From assembly GCF_900103665.1 (NCBI RefSeq), contig NZ_FNGY01000007.1:248001-312000 (forward strand): DNA of 64,000 nt, read 5' to 3'. Positions within the stretch are counted from its first letter, which is position 1. Every line of letters begins with the position of its first letter. The notes below the pieces were generated by a model. The model was not told the origin of the DNA, ran no database searches, and saw only the letters and a program-made list of their open reading frames with translations. This DNA is from Pedobacter steynii (GTDB lineage: Bacteria; Bacteroidota; Bacteroidia; Sphingobacteriales; Sphingobacteriaceae). The translations under genes and the position numbers were made by a program. Shown here piece after piece: positions 1 through 9,005 of the stretch.

Positions 1-930
1 ATACCCGCTTCAGGATCTATAACGGTATACAGGGGTAAGGTATTGATGTACATTCCTACCGCCCGCTCTACTCCCGGAAGTGCTTCCGGACGACCAGAAA
101 CGGTAACGCCGAATACCACATCAGGGCGACCGGTATAGCGGTATAACAAATAAGCCCAGACGCCTTGAATAAGGGTATTTACCGTAACCCGGTGCCGTTG
201 CGCAAAGCGGAAAAGCTGTGCAGAAATCCTGGCATCGATGATGACCGGCAATTCCCGGTAAAGCCCAAGGCCTTTGTTCCGGTTTACCGTAGTACTCACA
301 AAAGGCAGTAAACAACCTTCATTAAGCCCTTTCAGGTAACTGCGCCAGTACAGTTCTTCCTCTTCCTTATCACGTCTTTCCGTATAACGGATATAATCTT
401 CGTAGTTGTCTTTGGCCATCACCGGCAGGCTTTCTCCGGAGATCAATGTTTCATAAGCCAGCAATAATTTTTCCAGCAAGACCGGAATCGACCAGCCATC
501 GAGTAACATGTGATGGAAGTTCCACAACATGCGGTGCCGCTGATCCGTCAAGCGGATCAGTGTGAGGTTCATCAGCGGCGCATTGGTAAAATCAAAACCT
601 TTACGCTTGGCCTCAACTTCATACGCTTTAACGGCCTTTTGCTGATCGGCCTCTTCCATATCCCGGTAATCCAGCATCGTTAACGGCAAGGCTACTTCTG
701 CATATACACATTGAAGCGGAATAGAGAAGCGGTCGTAATGAAAACTGCTCCTCAGGATACTGTGGTGTGTCAAAAGGTATTCCCAGCTTTGCAGGAATGC
801 AGGCACATTCAGATCGGTGATATCGCCCATAAACTGCTCCACGTAAGCACCTGCTTCTTCGTCGTAGATGCTGTGAAACAACATTCCTTCCTGCAAACCA
901 CTGAGCCTGTAAATCCGTTCTACTCCTTTA
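1..930 (-). other. NRPS module 10, C domain (partial, DCL-type)
   Basis: Starts with the SGLQEGMLFH signature that follows every E domain in this locus and contains HHMLLDGWS near base 510. The remaining part of the module is outside the window, so its substrate cannot be read. Confidence 0.85.
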
Positions 931-3900
931 GAGCGGGGAACGCCCTGATGTTCTTCCTTCAGAAAAGCATCCAGTTCATCAATGCTGATGATTCCGGTTA
1001 AGTTGAAATCTGCAGGCGTAAAAGAACCGGCAGTTCCAGAGCTGCAATGCGCAATGAGTGTTTCCAGGTAAAAGAGATAGCGATCAGATAAACCTTCCAC
1101 CCCTTCCCTGCTAAAATGCAAATCAGAATACGTCCAGGTCAGGGTTAAGTTACCGCCCTGAATCACACTGTTGACTGATAATTTCTCCCTTACCGGAAAT
1201 GCTTCATCAGCCGCGGCACCTGTATTTTCTCCTGCCTCATCCGATACATCTGCTCCATTTAATAAGGCCTCCGTTTCATTCAGCGTATGTCCTACCTGTC
1301 CGAGGTAATTGAAAATCAGGTCCCAGGGAGCCTTTCCTTCCAGTGTACTTTCTTTGTTCAGGTATTTTAACACGCCATATCCAAGTCCTTTATCCGGTAC
1401 AGCGCGCAATTGCTCTTTAACCGCTTTCAGCTGATCACCAATCGACTGCCCTTCTTTTACTTCCAGAAGAACCGGGTACATGCTGGTAAACCAACCTATC
1501 GTCCTGCTGGTGTCCAGGCCTTCTAAAATATCTTCCCGGCCATGTCCTTCCAATCCGACAGACACCTTTGAATGCGCATTCCATTCCGAAAATGTCAGGG
1601 CCAGTGCACAAAGCAATACATCATTGATTTCTGTATGATAAGCCTTTGGCACTTCCTGCAACAGTTTCTTTGTGGATGCTGCGCTTAGACTGGCGGTATA
1701 ATTTTGTGTATCTGCTACGGTCAATTGAACCGATGCTGTTTTCTCTGTTTTTAGCGGATGATATTCCTGCTGGCTTTTTTCCCAGTACGGCAGCTGGCTG
1801 AGCAAACGACGACGCTGTCCGTAGGTATTTAATGCGGTATGCCATTGTCTGTAAGAACTGCTTTTGGCACCGAGCACCATCGTGGCCGGCTGTTCAGGAT
1901 GTTGTAACAACAGGCCCAGGTCTTCCAGCAGGATGCGCCAGGAAACCCCATCTATCACCAGGTGATGTCCGGCAAAGAAGAGCCGGTAATGGGCATCAGT
2001 TTCTGGTGTCTGGACTAATAACGCGCGGAAAACAATTCCTTGTTCCAGGTCCAGGCCCCGCTGTATGCGGTCGCAATGTGTTGCTATTTCTGCACTCAGC
2101 TGATCCGCGGGCACTTGCTGTAAATCTGCAAGCTCCAGTTCGGTCACTTCCGTACCATAATGTTGTTCCCATCCATGAAGTCCGGAGGAATAAGATAACC
2201 GCAGGGCATCGTGGTAATTGCTCAGTTCGGCAATCGCTGCGCGGAGCAGGGCGATGTCTGTGGTTTTATCGATGCTCAGCAATACCTGCTGGTTAAAATG
2301 GGAAGGATTTGGACCGGCATCTTCAAAGAACCATTGTTGTATTGGCAACAAACCTGCTGTTCCGGCCAACTGCCCTTGTTCTGCGGTCACCTCGGCACTT
2401 TTTCTGGCCATCAGCAATGCAGAGAGTTTTTCTATCGTCTGGTAGATAAATAGATCTTTAGGCTGTAATTCATAGCCGGCACGTTTGGCACGGCTCACCA
2501 CCTGAATCGTGATGATGGAATCTCCACCCAATTCAAAAAAGTTATCGTAGATCCCTACCTGTGCGATGCCCAGCAAATCCTGCCAGATGGCAGTCAGCAC
2601 CTGCTCTGTAGGATTACGCGGCGGGATATAAGCACTGGAGGAAACGAGTACATCTCCAGGCTCAGGTAAGGCGTTTTTATCGGTTTTTCCATTTTGAGTC
2701 AATGGCATTTCTTCCAGGGCTACCCATAAAGCAGGGACCATATAAGCCGGAAGTTTGTCTTTCAGATAGGAAATCAGCAGTTCTCTGTCGAACTCTTGAA
2801 CAGGAACCACATAAGCGATCAGGCGTTTGTTCCCCTGAGGATCTGCTTTAGCCAGTACGACTACCTGTTTCAGTAAACCGCTTTGCTCCAGGACGTTTTC
2901 TATTTCACCAAGTTCAATGCGGTAACCACGGATTTTCACCTGATCATCGATCCGGCCAAGGAACTCAATGTTCCCTTCCGGCAGCCAGCGGCCAAGGTCG
3001 CCTGAACGGTATAAGCGCTCAGATTTCAGGAAAGGATGTTCAACGAAACGTTCTGCCGTCAGCTCCGGACGGTTCAGGTATCCACGGGATAAACCTGCGC
3101 CACCCAGATAAATTTCTCCACTCACGCCTATAGGAACAGGGTTTAAGCCTGCATCCAGAATGTATGCAGTACGGTAATCCAGCGGCCGGCCGATAGGAAT
3201 ATGCCCGGCATCAGCAATAGGATAAGTTAAAGAGAAAGTCGTGTTTTCGGTAGGCCCGTATCCGTTGACCAAGGCAATTTCCGGATAGGTTTTACGCATC
3301 CGGTATACATGTTCATCGGAAAGTTTTTCACCTCCCGCAAGGATCACAGCAAGTCCTTCAAACACGGTAATATCGGTATCGATTAGCTGGTTAAACCAAC
3401 TAGAAGTAAACCACATTTTGGTTACCCCATGGCGGCGGATCTCTGCTTTCAGTAAAGCACTATCCAGCAGTTTATGCTCCGGACAAAGGATCAGTTGTCC
3501 GCCGTTCAGCAGCATCCCCCAGTATTCAAAGGTTGTTGCATCAAAAGAAGCAGAACCGGTAGATAGCAGGACATCCTGTTCGTTCAGGGAAACATAACTT
3601 ACATTTTTTACAAGGCTAACCACATTTCGGTGTAACACCAATACCCCTTTAGGGATCCCGGTAGAACCGGAAGTATAAATCACATAAGCCAGGTTTTCAT
3701 CTGTCAGCATGGTCTTCAGCGGACTTTTCGCATGGGCGGAGATTTCTTCCTGCGCTTCCTCAAACACCATCACTTCCACATGATCTGCGAGGTGTGACAA
3801 TTTTGATTTGTTCTCCTGATCGGTGATGATCACGCTGGCGGCAATGTCATTTAAAATATAGCTGATCCTGGTTGCCGGATATTCCGGGTCAATGGGTACA

Positions 3901-5810
3901 TAGGCCCCTCCTGCTTTCAGGATACCCAGAATACCCACCATCATTTCCAATGAACGGTTCATGAAAATGGGAACCAGGCTTTCTGTAGTTACGCCTTTAA
4001 TCTGTAAATAATGTGCGAGTTGGTTGGCCTGCTCGTCCAGGTGTTTATAACTGATGGATTGCCCTTCAAAGAAAGCAGCCCTGGCATCAGGTGTTTTTTC
4101 TACCTGTGCGGTAAACTGTTCCACAATCGTACCTCCTTCCGGAAGAGAAAGACCGTTTGCAAGGGGAAGTCCAGCAGCAGGAGAAAGATCATCTGCGGGA
4201 GAAATGCCCTGCGCAATCTGATTAAAAGTATATAACAACTGATCTTGTTCCGCTGTACTGAGGAGCTGAAGCTCGCTGATCTTTGTTTCCGGATTGGCAA
4301 TGATTGCAGATAACAATGTTTTAAAATGTACGATCATCCGGGAAATCGTTTCCTCCCGATAGAGTTCTGTGCAATATTCTACCGCAGCTACCAATCCTTT
4401 TGCCGTTTCACGCATGGTAAGCGTGAAATCAAATTGAATTTTGCTGTGTTCCATTGGTTCAGAAGAAAGCGCCACATCTTTCAGTTTCAGCTCTCCATCC
4501 TCCGGAATATTCAATAGAGAAAAGCAAACCTGGAATAAAGGATTCCGACTTAAATCGCGTTCCTTCACCACCGCATCCACAATTTTCTCTAAAGGCAGGT
4601 CCTGATGTTCGTAAGCACTAAGCGTGGTATCTTTTACCTGTTGCAACAATCCGATAAAATCAGGCTGAGCGGAAAGGTCAGTTCTTAATGCCAGCGTATT
4701 GACGAAAAAGCCGACCAGCCCTTCCAGTTCCTGTATCGTTCTTCCGGCAGTTGGCGTACCTACACAAATGTCGTCCTGACCGGTATACCGGTACAAAAGA
4801 ACTTTAAAGGCTGTAAGCAAGGTCATAAATATGGTGGCATCTTGGCGGCGCGACAAAGCGTGCAACGCTTCCGATACCGCCTGATCCAGCTCAAATTCCA
4901 GCACGGCACCTTTGACACTTTGCATGGCCGGATGTGGAAAATCTGCCGGTAGATACAGGTTGGAGACCCCAGTCAGGTTATTTTTCCAGTAGTCCAGGTG
5001 TTGCTGCTGTACCGGAACCGAATAACGTTCCCTTTGCCAAAGCGCATAATCTGCATATTGCAGTTCAAGGACCGGAAGTTCGGGAGCCCTGTTTTCTAAC
5101 AGGGCGTTGTAACATTCAATCAGTTCGTTGACAATGATGCCCGCCGACCAGCCGTCGGAAGCAATGTGGTGCATCGTAACCGACAACACAAACTCTTCCT
5201 CGCCAAGTATCAGGAGGTAGGCACGCAACATATGGTCTTTGGAAAGGTCAAAAGGCGCATCAGTCAGCTCCTTAACTCCGCTCCTCAAACTTTGCTCGTC
5301 TTTTCTGTAAATCAGGTCGTCGATCAGGTTCAGCTTCCAGCCATTTTCCGGCAGGATGCGCTGATAGGCCATTCCTCCCTCCTCTTCAATCACGGTGCGC
5401 AGGATCTCATGGCGGTTCACGATAGCCCTTAACGCAGATTCTAAGGCACTTTTATCCAGTTTCCCACGTAACCTCAGTACGGTGGGAATGTGGTAGGCTG
5501 TACTTCCTTCCAGCTGATCCAGGAACCAAAGGCGTTCCTGTCCGGAAGACAAAGGAATTCTGGTCACGCTTTCTCTTGGGAAAGGGGTGATCTTGTTATC
5601 ATCACTAACAAGAGCGTTGTTTCCATGCTTTTTAAAGTAAGTGATGATGTATTCTTTTTTCAGCTTGAGTTCGTCCAGAAGACTGCTGTCTATCTTCTGG
5701 TCTTTGTGCATCTTAATCTTTAGCTTGTCTTCATCTAAAGAGATTTTGACACCCTGGTTATTGGCTTTATTTAACAGTTCTACTACGTCAATCAAATTAA
5801 AACTAGACAT
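1..5810 (-). CDS. Non-ribosomal peptide synthetase, second subunit (5' part; continues past left edge)
   Basis: The reading frame is open from an ATG at 5810 to base 1, at least 1936 codons, without a stop. Domain order: residues 1-62 TubC-type N-terminal docking domain; C domain with SGQERLWFLDQLEG and HHIASDGWS (about residue 213), the LCL type; A domain with YTSGSTGIPKG (about 712), GYGPTEN and RGYRIELGEIE; T domain with GGDSIIT (about 1097); E domain with HHLVIDGVSWRIL (about 1285) and EGHGRED; then the next C domain with SGLQEGMLFH and HHMLLDGWS, cut by the window edge. It should receive the peptide from the eight-module subunit encoded 54 bp upstream, add and epimerize residue nine, and pass it to a tenth module. 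The A pocket read by eye (DAF, W or S, LGGTF) is the classic valine type. The docking domain directly after the ATG supports this start. Product release must occur beyond the left edge. Confidence 0.95.
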   Translation of the reverse strand, partial: MSSFNLIDVVELLNKANNQGVKISLDEDKLKIKMHKDQKIDSSLLDELKLKKEYIITYFKKHGNNALVSDDNKITPFPRESVTRIPLSSGQERLWFLDQLEGSTAYHIPTVLRLRGKLDKSALESALRAIVNRHEILRTVIEEEGGMAYQRILPENGWKLNLIDDLIYRKDEQSLRSGVKELTDAPFDLSKDHMLRAYLLILGEEEFVLSVTMHHIASDGWSAGIIVNELIECYNALLENRAPELPVLELQYADYALWQRERYSVPVQQQHLDYWKNNLTGVSNLYLPADFPHPAMQSVKGAVLEFELDQAVSEALHALSRRQDATIFMTLLTAFKVLLYRYTGQDDICVGTPTAGRTIQELEGLVGFFVNTLALRTDLSAQPDFIGLLQQVKDTTLSAYEHQDLPLEKIVDAVVKERDLSRNPLFQVCFSLLNIPEDGELKLKDVALSSEPMEHSKIQFDFTLTMRETAKGLVAAVEYCTELYREETISRMIVHFKTLLSAIIANPETKISELQLLSTAEQDQLLYTFNQIAQGISPADDLSPAAGLPLANGLSLPEGGTIVEQFTAQVEKTPDARAAFFEGQSISYKHLDEQANQLAHYLQIKGVTTESLVPIFMNRSLEMMVGILGILKAGGAYVPIDPEYPATRISYILNDIAASVIITDQENKSKLSHLADHVEVMVFEEAQEEISAHAKSPLKTMLTDENLAYVIYTSGSTGIPKGVLVLHRNVVSLVKNVSYVSLNEQDVLLSTGSASFDATTFEYWGMLLNGGQLILCPEHKLLDSALLKAEIRRHGVTKMWFTSSWFNQLIDTDITVFEGLAVILAGGEKLSDEHVYRMRKTYPEIALVNGYGPTENTTFSLTYPIADAGHIPIGRPLDYRTAYILDAGLNPVPIGVSGEIYLGGAGLSRGYLNRPELTAERFVEHPFLKSERLYRSGDLGRWLPEGNIEFLGRIDDQVKIRGYRIELGEIENVLEQSGLLKQVVVLAKADPQGNKRLIAYVVPVQEFDRELLISYLKDKLPAYMVPALWVALEEMPLTQNGKTDKNALPEPGDVLVSSSAYIPPRNPTEQVLTAIWQDLLGIAQVGIYDNFFELGGDSIITIQVVSRAKRAGYELQPKDLFIYQTIEKLSALLMARKSAEVTAEQGQLAGTAGLLPIQQWFFEDAGPNPSHFNQQVLLSIDKTTDIALLRAAIAELSNYHDALRLSYSSGLHGWEQHYGTEVTELELADLQQVPADQLSAEIATHCDRIQRGLDLEQGIVFRALLVQTPETDAHYRLFFAGHHLVIDGVSWRILLEDLGLLLQHPEQPATMVLGAKSSSYRQWHTALNTYGQRRRLLSQLPYWEKSQQEYHPLKTEKTASVQLTVADTQNYTASLSAASTKKLLQEVPKAYHTEINDVLLCALALTFSEWNAHSKVSVGLEGHGREDILEGLDTSRTIGWFTSMYPVLLEVKEGQSIGDQLKAVKEQLRAVPDKGLGYGVLKYLNKESTLEGKAPWDLIFNYLGQVGHTLNETEALLNGADVSDEAGENTGAAADEAFPVREKLSVNSVIQGGNLTLTWTYSDLHFSREGVEGLSDRYLFYLETLIAHCSSGTAGSFTPADFNLTGIISIDELDAFLKEEHQGVPRSKGVERIYRLSGLQEGMLFHSIYDEEAGAYVEQFMGDITDLNVPAFLQSWEYLLTHHSILRSSFHYDRFSIPLQCVYAEVALPLTMLDYRDMEEADQQKAVKAYEVEAKRKGFDFTNAPLMNLTLIRLTDQRHRMLWNFHHMLLDGWSIPVLLEKLLLAYETLISGESLPVMAKDNYEDYIRYTERRDKEEEELYWRSYLKGLNEGCLLPFVSTTVNRNKGLGLYRELPVIIDARISAQLFRFAQRHRVTVNTLIQGVWAYLLYRYTGRPDVVFGVTVSGRPEALPGVERAVGMYINTLPLYTVIDPEAG
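930..5600 (-). other. NRPS module 9: C(LCL)-A(Val)-T-E
   Basis: LCL-type C domain (about 5600-4250), A domain (about 4200-2720), T domain (Ser near 2520) and E domain (about 2370-990). The LCL type fits because module 8 lacks an E domain. Pocket residues aligned by eye to the GrsA positions read DAF, W or S, LGGTF. They equal those of module 2 and match the valine code DAFWIGGTFK. An E domain predicts D-Val. Confidence 0.8.
5624..5810 (-). other. TubC-type N-terminal docking domain
   Basis: The first 62 or so residues form a small alpha/beta unit (helix DVVELLNKA, hairpin VKISLDEDKLKIKMH, helices ending IITYFKKHG). This matches the layout of the TubC N-terminal docking domain of NRPS/PKS subunits: helix, beta hairpin, two helices. 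The hairpin carries several Lys residues, while the upstream subunit ends in an acidic-hydrophobic tail (DLADEDATIIEL). That is the type of partner such hairpins are known to bind. The family call is by pattern; the pairing is inferred. Confidence 0.75.
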
Positions 5811-5824
5811 ATTTATTTTTTTTA

Positions 5825-5863
5825 TAGGTGAGGTTCTTGGTTTTATGTAGGTGAAGTTCTTCG
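5825..5863. repeat. Two direct repeats in the inter-NRPS gap
   Basis: In the 54-bp gap between the two NRPS genes, a 16-nt unit at 5825-5840 (TAGGTGAGGTTCTTGG) recurs at 5848-5863 with two mismatches, 23 nt apart. The second copy abuts the stop codon of the upstream gene. There is no T-rich hairpin, so the two genes are probably cotranscribed. The role of the repeat is unknown. Confidence 0.6.
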
Positions 5864-5864
5864 T

Positions 5865-8800
5865 TTACAGTTCTATAATTGTGGCGTCTTCGTCAGCAAG
5901 ATCATCCTGCTGAAGCTGGATATACTTTGCGAGTGTATCTATCGTGCTGAGCTCAAATAAGGTTCTTACGCTGACGTCGGTACCAAATGTTTTCCGGATC
6001 GCTGAGATCATCCGCATGACCTGCAGGGAATGTCCGCCGAGCTCGAAGAAGTTGTCGTAAATACCGATCTGGCCTAGTCCCAGCAGTTCCTTCCAGATCT
6101 CCGTAAGGAGTTCTTCCGTTGAGTTCCGCGCAGCAACATAAGCGCTGGCCGTCAGGACAGTCACATCGGGTTCTGGCAAACTGCGTTTATCGATCTTGCC
6201 ATTGGCGGTCAGTGGCATATGTGGAATCTGAACCCACCACGCAGGCACCATATAATCCGGCAAACGTTCCTTCAGGAACTGGATTAACTCCTCTTGGTTA
6301 AAGTCTGCTTCTTCAGCCACGACATAACCTACCAGACGTTTATGACCGGCATCATCGGTTTTTAACACCACCGTTCCCTGGGCCACCAGAGGACATTGCT
6401 CTAAAGCATTGATGATCTCTCCGAGTTCGATACGGAAGCCACGGATCTTCACCTGATCGTCATTACGGCCAACATAGCTCAGGTTTCCATCTGGCAAAAG
6501 GCGACAAATATCTCCGGTTTTATACATCCGCTCCCCGCTTACAAAAGGATCGTTCAGGAAGGCTGCTGCAGTCTGTTCCGGAAGGTTCAGGTAACCACGG
6601 GTCACCTGTACGCCAGCGATGTAAAGCTCACCGGATACCCCGGCAGGAACCGGTCTTAACAATTCATCCAGCAGGTAGGCCCTGGTATTACCCACGGCAC
6701 GACCGATCGGTACACCTTCCTGAAGCACTGCGTCATTCGGATATTCGTACCTGATGGCCACGATACTCGTTTCTGTCGGCCCGTATTCGTTATAGAACCT
6801 GACGTAAGGTTTCCATTTTTCGGCCAGTGAAACGCGGCAGTATTCTCCACCGGAAACAATTCGTTTCAGTCCGCCGTAATTCCCGGCAGCCATGGTTTCC
6901 AGGAATCCCGGTGTTGCATCGATATGGGTAATCTTTTCATTAATCAGCAGCGCTTCTAGTGCAGATGGATTCAGACGTGTTTCTTCGTCCAGCTGTACCA
7001 CCGTTCCTCCATAGAATAATGCCAGGAAGATCTGTTCTACCGAAGCGTCGAAATTATAGTTCGAGAACTGAAGGATGTTGTCATCCTCGTCTGTTCCGAA
7101 TTTCTCCGCGAGATAGGTCAGCAGGTTGATTACCCCCCCATGCTCTACCAGTACCCCTTTCGGCAATCCTGTAGAACCAGAAGTATAAATCACATAAGCC
7201 AGATCTGAAGGGCTTTTGCCAATCGCCGGACTTAGGGCTGAACAATTGCTCCAGACTCCTTCCGGATCGTCGAGTAACAAGACCGGCAAACCTGTTTCCG
7301 GTAAATTCTCTGCACTGATGCTACTGCTCAGGATCATACCTGCTTTCAGATCTGCCAGGATATAAGCCGTCCGTTCTGCCGGAGAATCCGGAAGTATAGG
7401 AACATAAGCAGCACCGGCTTTCATGATGGCCAATATGCCGACCATCATTTCCACAGAACGTTCGATGAACAAAGGAATCATCACCTCCTGACCTGCGCCA
7501 AGACTGATCAGGTGATGGGCCAGTTGATTGGAGCGTGCATCCAGTTCCGCATAACTAAGGCGGCTGTCCTGGAAAACCAATGCAGTTGCCGAAGGCGAAA
7601 GCAAGGCCTGCTCTTCAAAAAGATCAGTCATGGTTTTATCTGCAGGATAATCAAATTTGTTATCGTCCGCTAACAGGGAGCTGCGTTCTGCTGCCGACAA
7701 GATTTCGATGTCGTCCAGCGTTCCTTTTTCAAGTTGCAGTATTTCCAGTAATGCAGCATGGAAATGACCTGCCATGGCTTCTACATATGTAGTATCAAGC
7801 AAACTGCTGTTGTAATTAAACGTAATGTTGATTTCATCGCTTGTGCCAATGACCAGACTCAGCGGATAATTGCCCTGCTCGTTCATGCTCAATCCTTCCG
7901 TCTCTAACTTCCATGATTGTGCAGAAAAGACTTTGTCGACCGGATAATTTTCAAAAACAAGTAAACTATCGAACAGCTCACCAGCTACCGAAGACCATCT
8001 CCGGATCTCATTCAGGCTGCTGTACTGGTATTGGCGACTATTGATCTGATCGGCCTGTATGGCTTGTAACCAGGCCGGGATCACAGGCGAATTGGCGGTA
8101 GAAGCCCTCAGTGGCAGGGTATTGATGTACATCCCCACCCTTTGCTCCACACCATTCAAATCGTCCGGCCGGCCGGAAACAATGACGCCGTAACTCACTT
8201 CCTGATGACCGGTATAACGGGACAACAGGTAGGCCCAAACCCCTTGCATTAAGGTGTTCAGGGTGATGTGCTGGCGTTGAACGTATTGGGTCAAACGGCT
8301 GGTCAGTTCCCGGTCGAGGTATAGGTTTTTGTCTTTAAACTCACCTATCCCCTTGGTCCGGTCTGCAGTAATGCTGATGAAAGGCAGTAAACTCGCCTCT
8401 TCCAGGCCGTTCATGTATTTCTGCCAGTATCCGCTTGCTGCTTCCTCGTCCTGTCGCTCCATGTAACGGATATAATCTTCATAACGGTCTTCTGCAACAG
8501 GTACCAAAGCTTCCCCGCTAAGGAGTGATTCATAAACCTGCAACAGTTCTCCAAGCAATACGGCCAGGGACCAGCCATCGAGTAACACATGGTGATAAGT
8601 CCAGAACAGGCGGTACCGGTTTTCCTCCAGACGAATCAAACGGATGCGCATGAGTGGCGCATTCTTCAGGTCAAAAGCATCCAGACGATCTGCCTGCTCG
8701 TAATCATGAACATAATTGTCGCGCTCCTCTTCATTCATCATGCTGCAATCCAGGATGCTCAACGGAATCTCTACCTGGGTATACACACATTGCACCGGAA

Positions 8801-9005
8801 TCTTAAACTCGTTGGTATAGAAACCGCTGCGCAGGATGCTGTGGCGCTGAAGCAATACGGCCCAGCTGTCGGCAAAAACTGCAGTATTCAGGTTGTTTAA
8901 TATCGTGGTAAACTGTTCAATATAAGCACCCGCCTGATCATCGTATAAACTGTGGAAGAGCATGCCTTCCTGCAGGCCACTTAAACGGGACATGCTTTCC
9001 AGCTG
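5865..9005 (-). other. NRPS module 8: C(DCL)-A(Lys/Orn-like)-T, terminal
   Basis: Residues about 10280-11326. The pocket DAEGVGEIV is close to module 3, giving a tentative Lys or Orn. The T motif is GGHSLQ, the form usual for carriers not followed by an E domain. The protein then ends, so the residue should stay L and be passed in trans to module 9. Confidence 0.75.

Noticed and set aside
5865..6000. Thioesterase or reductase release domain at the end of the first NRPS
   Set aside because: The protein ends about 60 residues after the T-domain serine with a short acidic tail; no GxSxG domain follows.
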